This document shows positions 26,323 through 34,894 of a DNA stretch of 64,000 nucleotides, in pieces. The notes beneath the pieces are model-generated. The model was not told the DNA's origin, did no database searches, and saw only the letters and a list, made by a program, of their open reading frames with translations. This stretch comes from Streptomyces maremycinicus. Lineage in GTDB: Bacteria; Actinomycetota; Actinomycetes; Streptomycetales; Streptomycetaceae. The position numbers and the translations under genes are program-made. Every line of letters starts with the position of its first letter. Positions within the stretch are counted from its first letter, which is position 1. Location of the stretch: the NCBI RefSeq assembly GCF_001184025.1, contig NZ_BBYG01000008.1, positions 806,001-870,000 of the forward strand, written 5' to 3'.

Positions 26323-27948
26323 ATGAACAGCATCAACCGCCGCTCCGTCCTGCTCGCCGGACTGGGAGCAGCCGGCGCCGGGGCGCTCGCCGCCTGCACC
26401 AGTGGGAGCGGCTCCGGTAGCGGCAACGCCCTGATCAACCCCTCCGGCTCGGCGGTCGCCGCCGCCGAGAAGAAGCGCAAGACCACCGGACGGCAGCAGA
26501 AACTCACCCTGACCGCGGCGCCGGCCATGATCGACCTGGGCGGCGGCGTCATGCCCAAGACGTGGGCCTTCGACGGCCGTACCCCCGGCAAGGAGGTCCG
26601 GCTCTCCGTCGGCGACACCCTGGTCGCCGAGCTGTCGAACCAGCTCCCGAACAAGACCACCACGTCGATCCACTGGCACGGCATCGCGCTGCGCAACGAC
26701 ATGGACGGCGTGCCCCCGGCCACCCAGACTGCCGTCCGGGCCGGCTCCACCTTCACCTACAACTTCATCGCCGACGCCCCCGGCACCTACTTCTTCCACC
26801 CGCACGTCGGCGTCCAGCTCGACCGCGGCCTGTACGCCCCGCTGATCGTCGAGGACCCCAAGGAGACCCTCGACTACGACGACGAGTGGGTCGTCCTCCT
26901 CGACGACTGGGTCGACGGCGTCACCGGCACCCCCGACGAGGTCTTCGCCGAGCTCAGGCAGGGCATGGGCGGCATGGACATGGGGGAGAGTGCCAGCCCC
27001 AGCTCCAGCGGCATGGAGGGCCACGACATGGGGGACATGGGCGGGATGGACATGGGCGACTCCGCGTCCCCCTCGGCCTCCGCCTCCTCGTCCGGCGGCA
27101 TGTCGATGGGCAAGTTCATGCTCATGGGCGCCGAGAGCGACCTGCTCGGCGGCGACGCCGGCGACGTGAAGTACCCGCACCACCTCGTCAACGGCCGGGT
27201 GGCGACCGACCCGGACGTCTACACCGGCAAGCCCGGCAAGAAGGTACGGCTGCGGATCATCAACGCGGGCGGCGACACCGCCTACCGCGTCGCTCTCGGC
27301 GGTCACAAGCTGACCATCACCCACACCGACGGCTTCCCGGTCCAGCACCAGGAGGTGGACGCCCTGCTCGTCGGCATGGGGGAGCGCTACGACGTGCTCG
27401 TCACCCTCGGTGACGGCGTCTTCCCGCTCGTCGCTGTGGCCGAGGGCAAGAACACGAACGGCTTCGCCCTGGTGCGCACGGGATCGGGGAGCGCCCCGAA
27501 GCCGACCGTCCGCCCGAAGGAACTCGACGGCATGATCATGACGGCGTCGCAGCTGCGCGCCGCAGACGACGTACGGTTCGAGACCGCCAAGACCGACGTG
27601 ACGCACCAGCTCAAGCTGACCGGCGGCATGGACAAGTACAACTGGGCCATCAACGGCAAGCCCTTCGACATGGCTAACCCCGACGCGAACCCCATCATGA
27701 TCGAGGAGGGCCAGCGCGTACGGCTCGACTTCGTCAACGACACCGACATGTGGCACCCGATGCACCTGCACGGCCACACGTACCAGATCGGCACGTCCGG
27801 CCCCCGCAAGGACACCGCGATCGTGCTGCCCAAGAAGAAACTGTCCGTCTTCTTCGACGCCGACAACCCGGGCCAGTGGATGCTGCACTGCCACAACGCC
27901 TACCACGGTGAGGCCGGGATGATGGCGAACGTGGCCTACAAGGCCTGA
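26323..27948 (+). CDS. Multicopper oxidase (Tat-exported lipoprotein)
   Basis: A 541-residue laccase-like oxidase. It has a twin-arginine start (NRRSVLLAGLGAAGAG) and a lipobox ending LAAC. Type 1, 2 and 3 copper motifs are complete: HWHG, HPHVG, HPMHLHGH and HCHNAYH...M. A methionine-rich insertion around residues 215-265 (GMGGMDMGES, MEGHDMGDMGGMDMGD) resembles the Met-rich segment of CueO that binds Cu(I). It likely oxidises Cu(I) to the less harmful Cu(II) outside the cell. ATG 26323 has AGAGG upstream. Control is probably by the CsoR site at 25723-25737. Confidence 0.94.
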   Translation: MNSINRRSVLLAGLGAAGAGALAACTSGSGSGSGNALINPSGSAVAAAEKKRKTTGRQQKLTLTAAPAMIDLGGGVMPKTWAFDGRTPGKEVRLSVGDTLVAELSNQLPNKTTTSIHWHGIALRNDMDGVPPATQTAVRAGSTFTYNFIADAPGTYFFHPHVGVQLDRGLYAPLIVEDPKETLDYDDEWVVLLDDWVDGVTGTPDEVFAELRQGMGGMDMGESASPSSSGMEGHDMGDMGGMDMGDSASPSASASSSGGMSMGKFMLMGAESDLLGGDAGDVKYPHHLVNGRVATDPDVYTGKPGKKVRLRIINAGGDTAYRVALGGHKLTITHTDGFPVQHQEVDALLVGMGERYDVLVTLGDGVFPLVAVAEGKNTNGFALVRTGSGSAPKPTVRPKELDGMIMTASQLRAADDVRFETAKTDVTHQLKLTGGMDKYNWAINGKPFDMANPDANPIMIEEGQRVRLDFVNDTDMWHPMHLHGHTYQIGTSGPRKDTAIVLPKKKLSVFFDADNPGQWMLHCHNAYHGEAGMMANVAYKA

Positions 27949-27967
27949 CATTCTCCACACGCCTCAC

Positions 27968-28000
27968 GGACGGGCCCGCCGGATTTCGATGGGTCCGTCC
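27968..28000. terminator. Terminator after the multicopper oxidase
   Basis: GGACGGGCCC pairs with GGGTCCGTCC, with one G-U pair, just after the oxidase stop. Confidence 0.6.
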
Positions 28001-28334
28001 GGACCGGCGTACATATAGGCCCACGATCTCCCTTGCCGCTCGGGCTGAGCGAGCCATCCGCAGGGTGCCTCAGGGGGGAGATCGTCGCCGAAGGCTGGGT
28101 ACCGGACGAAGGGGTGCGAATACCCTGGGGGAAACGAATTCATTGCGGTTGCCGCAATGGCTGGTTCACGGGCTGGCCCGGCAGTGACGGGGCTCAGCGG
28201 TCCGCACCGCAGCGGGGTGTCGCCAACGATCCGCGTGCCGAGCTGGTCAATGCCTTGCCTGCCGGAGGGCCGCTTTCCCCGTCCAGAGGACTGTCCGAGC
28301 GAAGTGGCGCTTCTGCGACCAGCGCGGTCGCGGG
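28001..28334. other. Convergent intergenic region with a perfect palindrome
   Basis: No gene is seen between the oxidase and the leftward NlpC/P60 gene. It contains CATTGCGG-TTG-CCGCAATG at 28141-28159, a perfect 8-3-8 inverted repeat that could be a terminator stem or a protein site. Confidence 0.5.
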
Positions 28335-29141
28335 TCAGAGTACGCGCACGGCCCCGGTCGGCGGGTCCCAGGAGAGGGACTTCTCGGCGATACCTGTGGA
28401 CGGGTTCTGAGCTCCTACGAACTTGCCGTCGCCGACGTAGAGCGCCGTGTGGTACGCGCTGCCGGCGGAGCCCCAGTAGAGGATGTCGCCGGGCTGGATG
28501 TTGCTCAGTGAGACCGGGGTGCCCGTCGCCGACTGGTCCTGCGCCACCCTTGGGAGGCTGACGCCTGCCTGCTTGAATGCGGCTTGGAGCAGGCTGGAGC
28601 AGTCCCAGGAGTTGGGGCCGGTGGCACCCAGTATGTAGGCGTCGCCGATCTGCGCCCTGGCGAAGGCGATGACCGCCGCTGCCGAACCGCTGGCCGTGGA
28701 CGAGGAGGTGCTCGGGGCGGTGGTGGTGCCGGCGGACGAAGTCAGGGTGGTCCGCTCGGAGGAGCGCGAGGCGGCGGCCTTCTTGCGCTCGGCCTCGGCC
28801 TTCTGAGTGGCTTCGGCCTTCTTCTTGGCCTGGGCGAGGTCCGCCTTGGCCTGCTTGGCGGCCTTGGTGGCGGCTGCGTCACGCTCGGCCTGCAGTGCGT
28901 AGTTGGCCGCGGCCTGCTGGGTCGCGTCCGCGGACTGCGCGACCTGCGCGGCCAGGTCGGCCGTGAGGGTGGGCAGTTCGAGCGTCTGGGCCGCCGGCTC
29001 AGCGGCGTTCGCCGAGGCAGCAGACACACCAGCCACCGTCAGCGTGCTGAGTACGCCACCAGCAACCCTGGCCCGCACCGCCATGTGCGACGTGGTGCGG
29101 CGGGGTTTCCGGTGGCTTGGTATGTGAGCGGTGTGGGACAT
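28335..29141 (-). CDS. NlpC/P60 peptidoglycan hydrolase, copy 1
   Basis: A 268-residue exported cell-wall peptidase. A signal segment (about residues 24-47, VAGGVLSTLTVAGVSAASANA) is followed by an Ala/Lys-rich helical region that should form a coiled coil, a Ser/Thr linker and a C-terminal NlpC/P60 domain. The catalytic Cys is in SWDCSSLLQAAF, where DCSG is more usual, and the His is in YHTALYVGDG. ATG 29141 is chosen because the signal sequence starts there; upstream in-frame ATGs exist. An operator copy (29287-29301) lies about 145 bases upstream. Confidence 0.85.
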   Translation of the reverse strand: MSHTAHIPSHRKPRRTTSHMAVRARVAGGVLSTLTVAGVSAASANAAEPAAQTLELPTLTADLAAQVAQSADATQQAAANYALQAERDAAATKAAKQAKADLAQAKKKAEATQKAEAERKKAAASRSSERTTLTSSAGTTTAPSTSSSTASGSAAAVIAFARAQIGDAYILGATGPNSWDCSSLLQAAFKQAGVSLPRVAQDQSATGTPVSLSNIQPGDILYWGSAGSAYHTALYVGDGKFVGAQNPSTGIAEKSLSWDPPTGAVRVL

Positions 29142-29286
29142 GAGGACAACCGGTATCAGGGCCTCCTCCATATGTTCAAGGAATGTGTAGTGGGCCACAC
29201 TTGCTCAACAGGGGCTCAGAATTCCCTGCGGGCCACTCCTTGTTGACGCCATAACGGGCATTGCGGACTCCGACTGCAAGTCCACT

Positions 29287-29301
29287 ACCAAGGGGCTTCG
29301 T
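29287..29301. promoter_or_regulatory. Operator copy 11, ACCAAG-GGG-CTTCGT
   Basis: Palindrome variant flanked by CT and AG (full element ACTACCAAGGGGCTTCGTAG at 29284-29303). It precedes NlpC/P60 copy 1. Confidence 0.7.
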
Positions 29302-29846
29302 AGGTACGCCCGAATTGCCCCTCGAACTACCATCGACCGGAGCTGGTCGCCAAGCCCCGCTTCTGGGGAGGTTGGCGGACGTGATGCGAGTCACGGAACG
29401 GTCTTCGCTGTCGTCGCAGTCTTACGGAGACTGCTGCCGGAGGTCGCACCGAGCCCCTCGGCCGCTTTCGGTCCCTAGCCCGCTGGTCCTGGGCGCTCTT
29501 CCGCGATATGTCCCTGGCGCCGATTGCCCTCTTCGAATCGGGCCTTCTCCAGGAGTGCCGCGGAAACTACGCAGACGTGCAAGCCCGCTTTGACGTGGCC
29601 GCCCGCTTCGGCGACCCAAGGATGTGGGTCCGGCCGACTGAGGTGCGGTGGGCTCTCCCCTGCCGGGAGGATCAGGCTCTCGCCGTCGCACTGAAAGTCG
29701 TCGCGAGCGCGCCATAGGTTAGCTGTCGACCTGACGTTCTCTGGGTCCCTGGCGGCCTGGATCGACGACGCTGGCCGGGACGGTCTGTCCGCGCTGCACG
29801 ACCGCGACCTCTTGGGCGTTGTGAGCGGGTATGCGGTAGCCTATGA
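29302..29846. other. Intergenic, no gene recognised
   Basis: About 545 bases. A plus-strand frame at 29508-29717 could encode 69 residues (starting MSLAPIALFESGLLQ) but has no ribosome site or known relatives that I can name; it may be a gene remnant. Confidence 0.4.
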
Positions 29847-29861
29847 CCTAAGGTTCTTAGG
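29847..29861. promoter_or_regulatory. Operator copy 12, CCTAAG-GTT-CTTAGG (perfect)
   Basis: Perfect 6-3-6 palindrome flanked by A and T. A weaker overlapping copy, TCTTAG-GTG-CATAGT-AG, follows at once. The next rightward gene I accept begins at 30115, about 250 bases on. Confidence 0.8.
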
Positions 29862-30114
29862 TGCATAGTAGAATCTTGGACTGTCGGGACTGATGGAAGC
29901 ATGCGGAGAGTGGAGTCGCTATTCGCATGACCGTCGGCGTCGTGACGCATCCGGACGGTGCCGCCTGCCCACCCTGGCGGCGGCTTCCGAGCCCGGGGCG
30001 CCCCGCGGCACCAGAAACATACGAACCGGGAGAGACGCACCTGGAAGGCCACCTCGTGACGGTGCCCCACGAGCTCACGGGGAGCTTCAGCGGCCGATGG
30101 AGGTGAGGAGTTCC

Positions 30115-30483
30115 ATGTGCCCGGACAACAGAGCTTCCATCGGTCGCGGTGCCTGCGCTGTCGCCGTACCACTGGTCGAGCCGGGCCGGTACGTGGTGGC
30201 CATGCCGCTGTGCGTGCTCGCCCTCTGCCCGCCGGGCACAATGTTCATGAGGGGCGGGATGAGCAGCGGCCATGGCAAGGGCCTGGCCGGCAGCTCGTGC
30301 GCCGCAGGGGACAGGCGCTACAAGACCGGTACCTCCTCCGCCGCCGAGACGGAACTGAACGAGCAGATCAACGCGCTGCGGGCCCAACCGTGCGCGGCGA
30401 AGGCCGCCCAGGTCCGGCATCAGAACGTCACCGCTGCCCGAGGCCCCGGTCGCCAAGGCCGCTGGCTCCGGCACCGCACCTGA
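30115..30483 (+). CDS. Small Met-rich membrane protein, DUF2933-like
   Basis: A 122-residue protein. ATG 30115 follows an excellent ribosome site (GGAGGTGAGGAG). It has one membrane segment ending ALCPPGTMFMRGGMSSGHGKG, then a polar tail with AAETELNEQINALRAQ that should form a short coiled coil. The same order, a Cys-Pro-Met-rich helix then coiled coil, is seen in the 68-residue protein at 1455-1661, and both lie behind operator copies. The last 30 residues are Arg-rich and may reflect a frameshift. The reading frame is open back to 29893, so a longer form is possible. Confidence 0.55.
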   Translation: MCPDNRASIGRGACAVAVPLVEPGRYVVAMPLCVLALCPPGTMFMRGGMSSGHGKGLAGSSCAAGDRRYKTGTSSAAETELNEQINALRAQPCAAKAAQVRHQNVTAARGPGRQGRWLRHRT

Positions 30484-30527
30484 CCGCGCCCCGGAGCGCC
30501 AGATGCGACATGAGAGGGTGATGGCGC

Positions 30528-30761
30528 ATGCCGAATCCCACAGCAGGATGCGACGAGATCCGCGAATGGCTGGGGGTGTATGCGCTCGGGGCGCTGGAGC
30601 CGGGGGAGGACGTGCCGATCCGAGCTCACCTCGACCACTGCCCTGCCTGCCGGTCCGAGTGCGACGACCTCGTCGGCGTGGTCCAGGTGCTCCGCCGTGC
30701 TCTTCCGCGGCCGACCGCGGCACACGGTGCGCGACCGCCACACCCTCCGTGGGGAGACTGA
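30528..30761 (+). CDS. Short zinc-finger anti-sigma factor domain protein
   Basis: A 77-residue protein with the ZAS anti-sigma signature: WLGVYALGALEPGE, then HLDHCPACRSECDDL (H-x3-C-x2-C). In full-length relatives this cytoplasmic domain is followed by a membrane helix and sensor domain. Both are missing here, so this is either a soluble anti-sigma factor or a truncated gene. No sigma gene is adjacent; the nearest is at 40.4 kb. Confidence 0.7.
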   Translation: MPNPTAGCDEIREWLGVYALGALEPGEDVPIRAHLDHCPACRSECDDLVGVVQVLRRALPRPTAAHGARPPHPPWGD

Positions 30762-30803
30762 AAGGTTCGCGGAAGCGGTGGCACGGTGGTCGCCGACGCC
30801 GTC

Positions 30804-31430
30804 TCAGCCACGTGGACCACCCGTACGGGAGCGAGCGCCCGCGTGGAAAGGTGGGGTCGGAGGGTGAGGCCGGCGGCCGGCCCGTCGGATCAGCAGCAGC
30901 GTCAGGAGCACCACCGCTGCGGCCAGCGGCAGCGTGATAGACAGCAGCAGCCAGGCGGACGGCGCCGTGCCCGGACCGCTGCGCAGCAGGTCGGCGTGCG
31001 CCTGCTGGTTGGCCTCCAGCGCGGCGAGGAGGGCGACACCGGCCGCGACCGCGGCCCGGCGGTACGTGACCCGGAGGTTCGGCCACCGCCCGCGCAGTCG
31101 GCCGATCGCCTCACGCAGCAGCGCTCCGACGGCTCCCAGGACGAGGACGAGGCTGAGCGGGTTGTAGCGCCACGCCTCGCCGATGTCTCCGAGCATCGCC
31201 GCGTGCACTCCCCGGGTGGCGCCGCACAGTGGATCCATTACGCCCGCGTAGTGCAGCGGGCCGTGCAGATCCACCGGAGGCAGCCCAAGAACGGCCAGCA
31301 GCCCTCCCGACATGAGGCCGACGGCCGCCAGCGGCCCCACCCACCGGTGCCGGTCGCGCTCCTCCCAGGCCATCCGGAAGGGCGGCCATCGCCGTCCACG
31401 TACTCTCGCCGTCTCCACGAGGTCGCTCAT
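30804..31430 (-). CDS. DUF2752 family membrane protein
   Basis: A 208-residue membrane protein with four or five hydrophobic segments. The DUF2752 signature is visible as MDPLCGATRGVHAAMLGDIGEAWRYNPLS, normally written CPxCGxTR...GD...A...NP, split here for length. Function of the family is unknown. It starts at ATG 31430 with a weak GGACGG site. The 326-base gap to the SulP gene stop holds the terminator at 31709-31746 and nothing else I recognise. Confidence 0.8.
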   Translation of the reverse strand: MSDLVETARVRGRRWPPFRMAWEERDRHRWVGPLAAVGLMSGGLLAVLGLPPVDLHGPLHYAGVMDPLCGATRGVHAAMLGDIGEAWRYNPLSLVLVLGAVGALLREAIGRLRGRWPNLRVTYRRAAVAAGVALLAALEANQQAHADLLRSGPGTAPSAWLLLSITLPLAAAVVLLTLLLIRRAGRRPHPPTPPFHAGARSRTGGPRG

Positions 31431-31708
31431 CCCGCCGTCCCATTGCCGAGGGCCGCTGTCACCATGCGTCCACGAGCTCATTGTGGCCGCCCACCGGACC
31501 GGGACCGATGCATCCGGTGCCGTCACCGCGTCACGGAACGCCAGAGACCGGCGATCCGGCAGCCACCAGCCGGGATCCCGTCCGACCGCGGTGACGAGCC
31601 CATCGTCGCCAAAACGAAGGAGGGACGTTTTCCGGGCCCTGACCGAGGCCGGCGAATGACCTGCGGGGTCACAGTTTTCCGCAGGGTCCACGAAGGCGGG
31701 CCCGAGCC

Positions 31709-31746
31709 ATGCCGCGGTACCGGGGATCCGCCCGGTACCGCGGCAT
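31709..31746. terminator. Terminator after the carbonic anhydrase-SulP unit
   Basis: ATGCCGCGGTACCGG pairs perfectly with CCGGTACCGCGGCAT around an eight-base loop, 10 bases past the SulP stop. Confidence 0.75.
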
Positions 31747-31756
31747 CGTCGGTCTG

Positions 31757-33289
31757 TCAGACGGCCGATGTCACCTTGACGGGCTCGGTGCCGTCCGCGC
31801 TGTGCCGTGCCGCCCAGTTCTCCAGAGCGGTGCGACAGGCGTGGTCGAGGTGGTGCACCCCCGACAGGTTGACTTCGACAGGGCGGTTCTGGGGCAGCGC
31901 CTCCAGACTGTCGAGGATCTTCGGCAGCCGCATGAAGGTGGCATTGCCCTTCAGGTGCGCCTGGATGGGTCCGGCACCCTTGTCGATGATCTCCAGCCGG
32001 ACGTGCGAGGCATCCCACGCCGTCTTGACCACGGCGAGGGCCAGGCCGATGAGCACGCCCTCGAACATGCTGACCGCGACGATCGACACCGCCGTGACGA
32101 CGAGGATCAGTGCCTCACCGCGGTGATCCCGCCACAGCGCCTTCACCACCTTGGCCGGGATCAGCTTGAAACCCGAGTAGACGAGGATGCCAGCGAGCGC
32201 CGGAATCGGAATGACCCCGAGCGCGGCCGGAAGGAGCGCCGCGAAGAGCAGTAGCCAGACGCCGTGCAGGACCCGGGATGCCTTGGTGCGGGCGCCCGCC
32301 TGGACGTTCGCCGCACTGCGCACGATGACCGCGGTCATCGGCAGCGCGCCGAGCAGCCCGCAGACGGTGTTGCCCGCACCTTGCGCCATCAGTTCCTTGT
32401 CGTACTGGGTGCGCGGCCCGTCGTGCAGCCGGTCCACCGCGGCCGCGCTGAACAGGCTCTCGGCGGAGGCGATCAGGGTGAAGGCGAGAACGGTGCTGAG
32501 CACCCCGACGTCCACCAGGTCCCCGAAGGTACCGGGCGTCGGCGGCTGTATCGCGCCGAGCAGTCCCTGCACCTCCACCTTGGCCACCGGCAGTCCGAGG
32601 AACACCGAAGCGGACGTGGCGAGTCCCACGGCGGCGAGCGGCGCCGGCACCACCTGGATCGCCTTCGGCAGCTTCTTCCACAGCACGAGTACGGCGATGG
32701 TGCCCGCACCGAGGCCGAGCGCGGCCCGCGCACCGGGCGACCCCACCGCGTCGGCGAACATCTCTGGTAGCCCGGCGATCTTGGCCAGGCCCTCGGCCGG
32801 TGCCTTCGCCCCCGCCATGGAGTACAGCTGGCCCGCGATCAGCACCGATCCGATCCCGGCCAGCATGCCCTCGACGACTGCGACCGAGATGGCCCGGAAG
32901 TAGCGCCCGAACTTCAGGGCGCCCATGAGGAGTTGGAGTACACCGGTGGCGAGCACGATGACGCCGAGTCCCGGCAGTCCGTACTCGCGTACGGCTTCGA
33001 AGACCAGCACGGTCAGACCGGCGGCCGGGCCCGAGACCTGCAGACTGCTACCGGGCAGCAGCCCGGTGACGAGGCCGCCCACGATGCCGGTGACGAGGCC
33101 GAGTTCGGCCGGAACACCGGAGGCGACGGCGACGCCCACGCACAGCGGCAGGGCGACGAGGAAGACGACGAGCGAGGCGGCGAAGTCCTGCCGGAGAGTC
33201 GCTCCGGAAGATCCCGCGTTACTGCGGCGGCGGCCGTGCCCCCGGCTGCCCGTGGGCGTCGTACGGGCGACCTTCCTGCGGGCGCTCAC
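31757..33289 (-). CDS. SulP family anion (probably bicarbonate) transporter with STAS domain
   Basis: A 510-residue SulP transporter. The membrane domain covers about residues 30-410, including the N-terminal ALPLCVGVAVASGVPAELG and GSSLQVSGPAAGLTV elements of the SulP transport core. A C-terminal STAS domain follows (NLSGVHHLDHACRTALENW). It starts at GTG 33289 inside a GTGA overlap with a beta-carbonic anhydrase gene, a pairing that suggests bicarbonate rather than sulfate as substrate. I see no operator copy upstream. Confidence 0.9.
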   Translation of the reverse strand: MSARRKVARTTPTGSRGHGRRRSNAGSSGATLRQDFAASLVVFLVALPLCVGVAVASGVPAELGLVTGIVGGLVTGLLPGSSLQVSGPAAGLTVLVFEAVREYGLPGLGVIVLATGVLQLLMGALKFGRYFRAISVAVVEGMLAGIGSVLIAGQLYSMAGAKAPAEGLAKIAGLPEMFADAVGSPGARAALGLGAGTIAVLVLWKKLPKAIQVVPAPLAAVGLATSASVFLGLPVAKVEVQGLLGAIQPPTPGTFGDLVDVGVLSTVLAFTLIASAESLFSAAAVDRLHDGPRTQYDKELMAQGAGNTVCGLLGALPMTAVIVRSAANVQAGARTKASRVLHGVWLLLFAALLPAALGVIPIPALAGILVYSGFKLIPAKVVKALWRDHRGEALILVVTAVSIVAVSMFEGVLIGLALAVVKTAWDASHVRLEIIDKGAGPIQAHLKGNATFMRLPKILDSLEALPQNRPVEVNLSGVHHLDHACRTALENWAARHSADGTEPVKVTSAV

Positions 33290-33882
33290 AGCGCGACGAA
33301 GGTGTCGGTGTGCGGCCGGTGGGCCAGCACGGTGCCGGTGTGGATCTCGTAGAACCAGGCGTGCAGGCGTAGTTCGCCCGCCTCCAGCCGCGGCCCGATG
33401 CACGGGTATGAGCGCAGCCTCAGAATCTGCGCCAGTACGTGGGACTGCACCGCGTCCGCGACGGTGGGGTCGTCCGGTGCTGTCGCGTCTCCCGGCCGTG
33501 GTGCGGCGTGGGCGAGCCAGTCGCGGACGGCGGGTACGGCGGTGAGGTTCTCGCCGCGTACGAGCGCGCCGACCGCGCCGCAGTGCGAGTGGCCACAGAC
33601 AACCACGTCGTTGACGCCGAGTACCTCCACCGCGTATTCGATGGTCGCGGCCTCACTGGTCGGCCGAGCGAGGGTGTACGGGGGCACGATGTTGCCCGCG
33701 GTGCGGAGTTCGAAGAGCTCGCCCGGGCGGGCCCCGGTGATCAGGGACGGTATGACCCGCGAGTCGGAGCAGGTGATGAACAGGGCCTGCGGGGCTTGGC
33801 CTTCGGCGAGTCGGGCGAACTCTTCGCGCCGTGCCGCGGACTGTTGCCGGAACGACCGTGCGTAGTCGATGAGGGGCTGCAT
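33286..33882 (-). CDS. Beta-class carbonic anhydrase
   Basis: A 198-residue zinc enzyme that interconverts CO2 and bicarbonate. The zinc ligands and the Asp-Arg pair are visible: ITCSDSRVIP (Cys, Asp, Arg) and VVCGHSHCGAVG (His and Cys). Also typical is ELRTAGNIVPPY. It overlaps the SulP gene by four bases and should feed or drain bicarbonate for it. As a zinc enzyme it fits the metal theme, but no operator or Zur box is visible upstream. Confidence 0.95.
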   Translation of the reverse strand: MQPLIDYARSFRQQSAARREEFARLAEGQAPQALFITCSDSRVIPSLITGARPGELFELRTAGNIVPPYTLARPTSEAATIEYAVEVLGVNDVVVCGHSHCGAVGALVRGENLTAVPAVRDWLAHAAPRPGDATAPDDPTVADAVQSHVLAQILRLRSYPCIGPRLEAGELRLHAWFYEIHTGTVLAHRPHTDTFVAL

Positions 33883-34050
33883 GTGAGATGCCTCCTGGGC
33901 GCGCCATGAGGGCGCGTCGGTTCGTCAGGTGCGGTATGTCACTGCGGCAGGCAAGCGGAACTGCCTCGGAACGCCTTCGAGCGTGCGAGGGTGCGAGGCG
34001 GCTGGGAGCAGGCTTCAGCCGTCCGGTATGGCACTTGCCCGTGGGCTGGA

Positions 34051-34428
34051 TCAGCAGCGGAAGACCTGAAGCGCCGCCGGTGAGAGGTCTGAGGCCGGTC
34101 TCTGCCGGCTGTGCGTGTCTCTGTTCGGCGACGAGGCCGACGGTGCCGCGACCGCGTTGGTGTCCGTGGTCTGGGTGCTGCGGGAAGGGCCGTCTGAGGT
34201 GTGCTCGTCGGCCCGCTGGCGATCGCGGGTCAGGGAGTGCTCGGACATCTCCTCAGAGGAGGAGTGCATGGCGTCACAGACCTCATAGTCCACTGCCTCG
34301 CCCTGGGACGTCGTCGTCTCCGGCTTGTGGACGGCCGCGGTGGGAGCCGTGTGTGTGAAGAGCTGAAGTGCCAGCAGTGCGGCGGCAAGGGCCGCGAACA
34401 AGGCCCATGCCGACTTGCCTCGTGACAC
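34051..34428 (-). CDS. Small membrane-anchored hypothetical protein
   Basis: A 125-residue protein with an N-terminal membrane or signal segment (SAWALFAALAAALLALQLF) and a hydrophilic, Ser/Thr/Asp-rich external part with CDAMHSSSEEMSEHS. It ends LQVFRC. The size and layout recall the DUF6153-type proteins in the window, but it lacks their LRI ending. GTG 34428 has AGGAG upstream. The operator at 34502-34516 is about 75 bases upstream. Function unknown. Confidence 0.65.
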   Translation of the reverse strand: MSRGKSAWALFAALAAALLALQLFTHTAPTAAVHKPETTTSQGEAVDYEVCDAMHSSSEEMSEHSLTRDRQRADEHTSDGPSRSTQTTDTNAVAAPSASSPNRDTHSRQRPASDLSPAALQVFRC

Positions 34429-34501
34429 TTGCGTTCAGCTCCTGGTCGTACGTCGGTCCGTGCAGCATGGGGCTGCGCAACGGAGATCTGCACAGCACTC
34501 C

Positions 34502-34516
34502 GCTAAGTTCCTTAGT
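34502..34516. promoter_or_regulatory. Operator copy 13, GCTAAG-TTC-CTTAGT
   Basis: Nearly perfect palindrome followed by AC, 75 bases upstream of the 125-residue membrane-anchored protein gene. Confidence 0.8.
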
Positions 34517-34544
34517 ACATTAACCGTAGTCGGCGTCCGAGTGG

Positions 34545-34799
34545 TTACGGCGAGATGTCACCCTCATGGGGATCGGTTTCAGGGGTGGGCCCTGCCAGCT
34601 CTTCCCGTCTGCGCTGCCGCCGTTCCCTCCATATCAGCTCTGCTACCAGGATCACCGCAAGGGCCGCGACCAGTGCCATCGCGAGTGTGCTGATGGTGGA
34701 GATCCCTGACAGGAACCCGTCTTCCTCCTTGACGTCCGAAGCGACGTGAAGGGTGCTGGTGATGCCGCTCGGGGTGTAGGCGTCGCTGTGTCCGATCAT
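34545..34799 (-). CDS. Small single-pass membrane protein
   Basis: An 84-residue protein with one helix near residues 34-55 (ISTLAMALVAALAVILVAELIW) and a charged C-terminus. ATG 34799 has GGAGGGGG upstream. The operator at 34857-34871 lies 58 bases upstream. The next gene on the same strand has its own operator, so these are two adjacent one-gene units. No family recognised. Confidence 0.65.
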   Translation of the reverse strand: MIGHSDAYTPSGITSTLHVASDVKEEDGFLSGISTISTLAMALVAALAVILVAELIWRERRQRRREELAGPTPETDPHEGDISP

Positions 34800-34856
34800 G
34801 TCCCCCTCCGGTTTCCCCGCTGTTGGGGTGTGCGACGCCTACGTTACCCGAGCGGC

Positions 34857-34871
34857 TCTAAGGCTCTTAGT
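34857..34871. promoter_or_regulatory. Operator copy 14, TCTAAG-GCT-CTTAGT
   Basis: Nearly perfect palindrome followed by AG, 58 bases upstream of the 84-residue membrane protein gene. It lies just past the stop of the gene at 34895-35632. Confidence 0.8.
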
Positions 34872-34894
34872 AGATCTGCTATCCGGCCCGTGTC

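Noticed and set aside
28115..28135. Possible fifth CsoR site (AATACCCTGGGGGAAAC)
   Set aside because: Only the left half matches; the right half lacks GGTAT, and the position is a convergent intergenic region with no promoter to control.
30804..32018. Long N-terminal extension of the DUF2752 gene
   Set aside because: The extension would run across the SulP terminator and into the SulP gene; the ATG at 31430 gives the normal family length.
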